Part shown: positions 5,057 to 6,081 of the stretch, piece by piece
How the letters are laid out: every line of letters begins with the position of its first letter
Numbering within the stretch: position 1 is the stretch's first letter
Assembly: GCA_003170935.1 (NCBI GenBank)
Contig: PMYA01000080.1
Coordinates: 12,009-18,089, forward strand
Reading direction: 5' to 3'
From: Methanobacteriota archaeon
GTDB taxonomy: Archaea > Halobacteriota > Bog-38 > Methanoflorentales > Methanoflorentaceae
DNA: 6,081 bases
The notes under the pieces: model-generated
What the model was told of the DNA's origin: nothing
Seen by the model: only the letters and a program-made list of their open reading frames with translations
The model's database searches: none
Program-made: the position numbers and the translations under genes

Positions 5057-5743
5057 ATGAGATTGCTATTCAACATTGAAATTAGAGGTCAAGATGTCGC
5101 AACTATAATCAACCTTCTATTTGGCACCCTAGCCATACTTTTTCTCGTCGAAGCTTATAGCCAGAATACACTTATTGCTGCAGCTTTTGTCCTTATTTGC
5201 GTGCTGGCAGATGGGGCCGATGGAATTTTAGCTCGAAATAGAGGTCAAGGAAGCTTAGGGTTTCAGCTTGATTCACTTGCAGATTTTATTTCTTTTGGAT
5301 TATTACCCTCAATTCTTATGTATTACGTGGTAAGAGACGCAACAGGAAATCGTAACATCTTCTTCCTGATTTTCATTATCTCATTCATTTATACGGTATG
5401 TGGGATGCTGCGACTTGCAAGATATACCCTGACCCCACAAGAATCGCTCTTTTATGGGCTACCGATAACTGCAGGAGGGCTCATAATCGCGCTCTGTGTT
5501 CTCGCAGGACTGCCCCCTACAGGTTTGCTGATCGTGACGCTTATCCTAGCAGTGCTGATGATAAGCGAAATCAAGTATCCCAAAATTAGAAATACGCTTA
5601 CTCAAGGCGTCGTAGGCGTTTTAATTATAGCCGTTCTCGTCCTTTACGCGATTGGAACAAGCTATTCGATCGCTGCTCTCCTGCTCCTGCTGCTTTCGAT
5701 TGCTTATATTCTAAATCCACTATATCGGGGGTATCTAAGATGA
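5057..5743 (+). CDS. pssA: Archaetidylserine synthase (CDP-alcohol phosphatidyltransferase family)
   Basis: This is an integral membrane enzyme that transfers L-serine onto CDP-archaeol, releasing CMP and forming archaetidylserine, the substrate of the decarboxylase encoded just upstream. The 228-residue protein has roughly eight hydrophobic segments (for example 14-32, 38-51, 77-92, 101-116, 138-152, 153-170, 184-200, 202-219). The CDP-alcohol phosphatidyltransferase signature is complete: Asp52, Asp55-Gly56, Ala59-Arg60, Gly68, Asp72 and Asp76. This is the seven-residue-spacer form of DGxxAR-x(7,8)-GxxxDxxxD, and its aspartates bind the catalytic metals. MLRLARY at 117-123 and the segment FYGLPITAGG at 132-141 resemble the serine-transferring branch. 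Serine rather than inositol or glycerol as acceptor is further supported by the adjacent decarboxylase. The ATG at 5057 has a GGTG ribosome site. The stop overlaps the mptD start as ATGA. Confidence 0.93.
   Translation: MRLLFNIEIRGQDVATIINLLFGTLAILFLVEAYSQNTLIAAAFVLICVLADGADGILARNRGQGSLGFQLDSLADFISFGLLPSILMYYVVRDATGNRNIFFLIFIISFIYTVCGMLRLARYTLTPQESLFYGLPITAGGLIIALCVLAGLPPTGLLIVTLILAVLMISEIKYPKIRNTLTQGVVGVLIIAVLVLYAIGTSYSIAALLLLLLSIAYILNPLYRGYLR
5727..5732 (+). promoter_or_regulatory. Likely Shine-Dalgarno site of mptD
   Basis: GGGGGT lies seven bases before ATG 5740, inside the end of pssA. It can pair with the anti-SD with one G-U wobble relative to GGAGGT, and it supports translation of mptD from the overlapping ATGA. 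Confidence 0.45.
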
Positions 5744-6072
5744 ACGATAGAGAACAAGCGCTTTTCGAAGCAGGAATAAAACTAGGAGCTTTGTATCACC
5801 AATATGTTGGCGCGCCACTCGATTTAAACACAATTCCCTCTCTAGAAAAAGCAATCCAAGAAAGCATACGCGTGCAACCTTACGTCGAAAATATTATAGT
5901 TAGCATCGACAAAGAAAGGGTTTCTTCTAAGCTAAACAAATTTGGCTATGCAGAGCTTGAAGGCAAAATGCTCGACGTCGAACTTGTTGTGAATTATGGA
6001 TCTGCAAAAGTGCTCGTAAAGATGCAATACGACGAGGATGCAGACTATCCTCTGATGTTTATCGAGAGATAA
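5740..6072 (+). CDS. mptD: Archaeal 7,8-dihydroneopterin aldolase (MptD family)
   Basis: MptD cleaves 7,8-dihydroneopterin to 6-hydroxymethyl-7,8-dihydropterin and glycolaldehyde, a cytoplasmic step toward tetrahydromethanopterin and related pterins. It is unrelated to bacterial FolB. The 110-residue protein contains the family's most recognisable stretch, ALFEAGIKLGALYHQYVGAP at 7-26. Residues recalled as important in the Methanocaldococcus jannaschii enzyme (Glu25, His35, Gln61) fall, with a constant offset of 15, on Glu10, His20 and Gln46 here. The recalled Tyr111 probably matches Tyr97, one residue off. The N-terminus is thus about 15 residues shorter than in M. jannaschii, but no in-frame upstream start is needed, since ATG 5740 overlaps the pssA stop and has a GGGGGT ribosome site. 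Its place at the end of a lipid operon has no obvious biochemical reason and may reflect shared expression only. Confidence 0.9.
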   Translation: MNDREQALFEAGIKLGALYHQYVGAPLDLNTIPSLEKAIQESIRVQPYVENIIVSIDKERVSSKLNKFGYAELEGKMLDVELVVNYGSAKVLVKMQYDEDADYPLMFIER

Positions 6073-6081
6073 AAACACGGA

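Noticed and set aside
1..6081. CRISPR arrays, insertion sequences, attachment sites or defence gene clusters
   Set aside because: No regularly spaced repeats, transposase, integrase or toxin-antitoxin-like pairs were seen. All but one gene fall into known archaeal housekeeping families.

Overview
The window looks like a piece of a euryarchaeal chromosome of moderate to low GC, probably from a methanogen or a methane/alkane-oxidising relative that uses methanopterin. The archaeal character is clear from its genes. They include transcription factor S, archaeosortase A, the two enzymes that turn CDP-archaeol into archaetidylethanolamine, an archaeal-type dihydroneopterin aldolase (MptD, for the methanopterin cofactor), and the C-terminus of what appears to be the archaeal phosphopantothenate synthetase (4-phosphopantoate--beta-alanine ligase). 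I cannot name the species.

Layout. (1) 1-248: 3' end of the phosphopantothenate synthetase gene, + strand. (2) 257-709: an unrecognised 150-residue protein on the - strand, possibly a degenerate restriction-endonuclease-like fold. (3) 827-2364: a two-gene + strand unit with an ATGA overlap, a phosphoribosyltransferase followed by 5'-methylthioadenosine phosphorylase. It reads as a purine salvage module, in which the second enzyme releases a free purine base and the first can return a base to the nucleotide pool. (4) 2367-3479: two - strand genes, tfs followed by trmJ (a tRNA ribose methylase of the SPOUT class). The trmJ stop lies two bases from the convergent mtnP stop. (5) 3480-3693: a 214-base divergent intergenic region with candidate TATA boxes for both directions and a conspicuous bipartite inverted repeat in front of artA. 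(6) 3694-6072: a compact + strand operon artA-asd-pssA-mptD with overlaps or short gaps and recognisable Shine-Dalgarno sequences.

The last operon is the most interesting part. Archaeosortase A removes a C-terminal membrane anchor from secreted proteins and is linked to their lipid attachment. Work in Haloferax volcanii ties this process to the PssA/PssD phospholipid pathway. Here all three genes share one apparent transcript, with the methanopterin gene mptD translationally coupled at its end. No tRNA, rRNA, CRISPR array, insertion sequence or defence cassette was seen. Apart from the 150-residue unknown and the inverted repeat, this looks like ordinary archaeal housekeeping sequence, and I did not find a clearly undescribed system.
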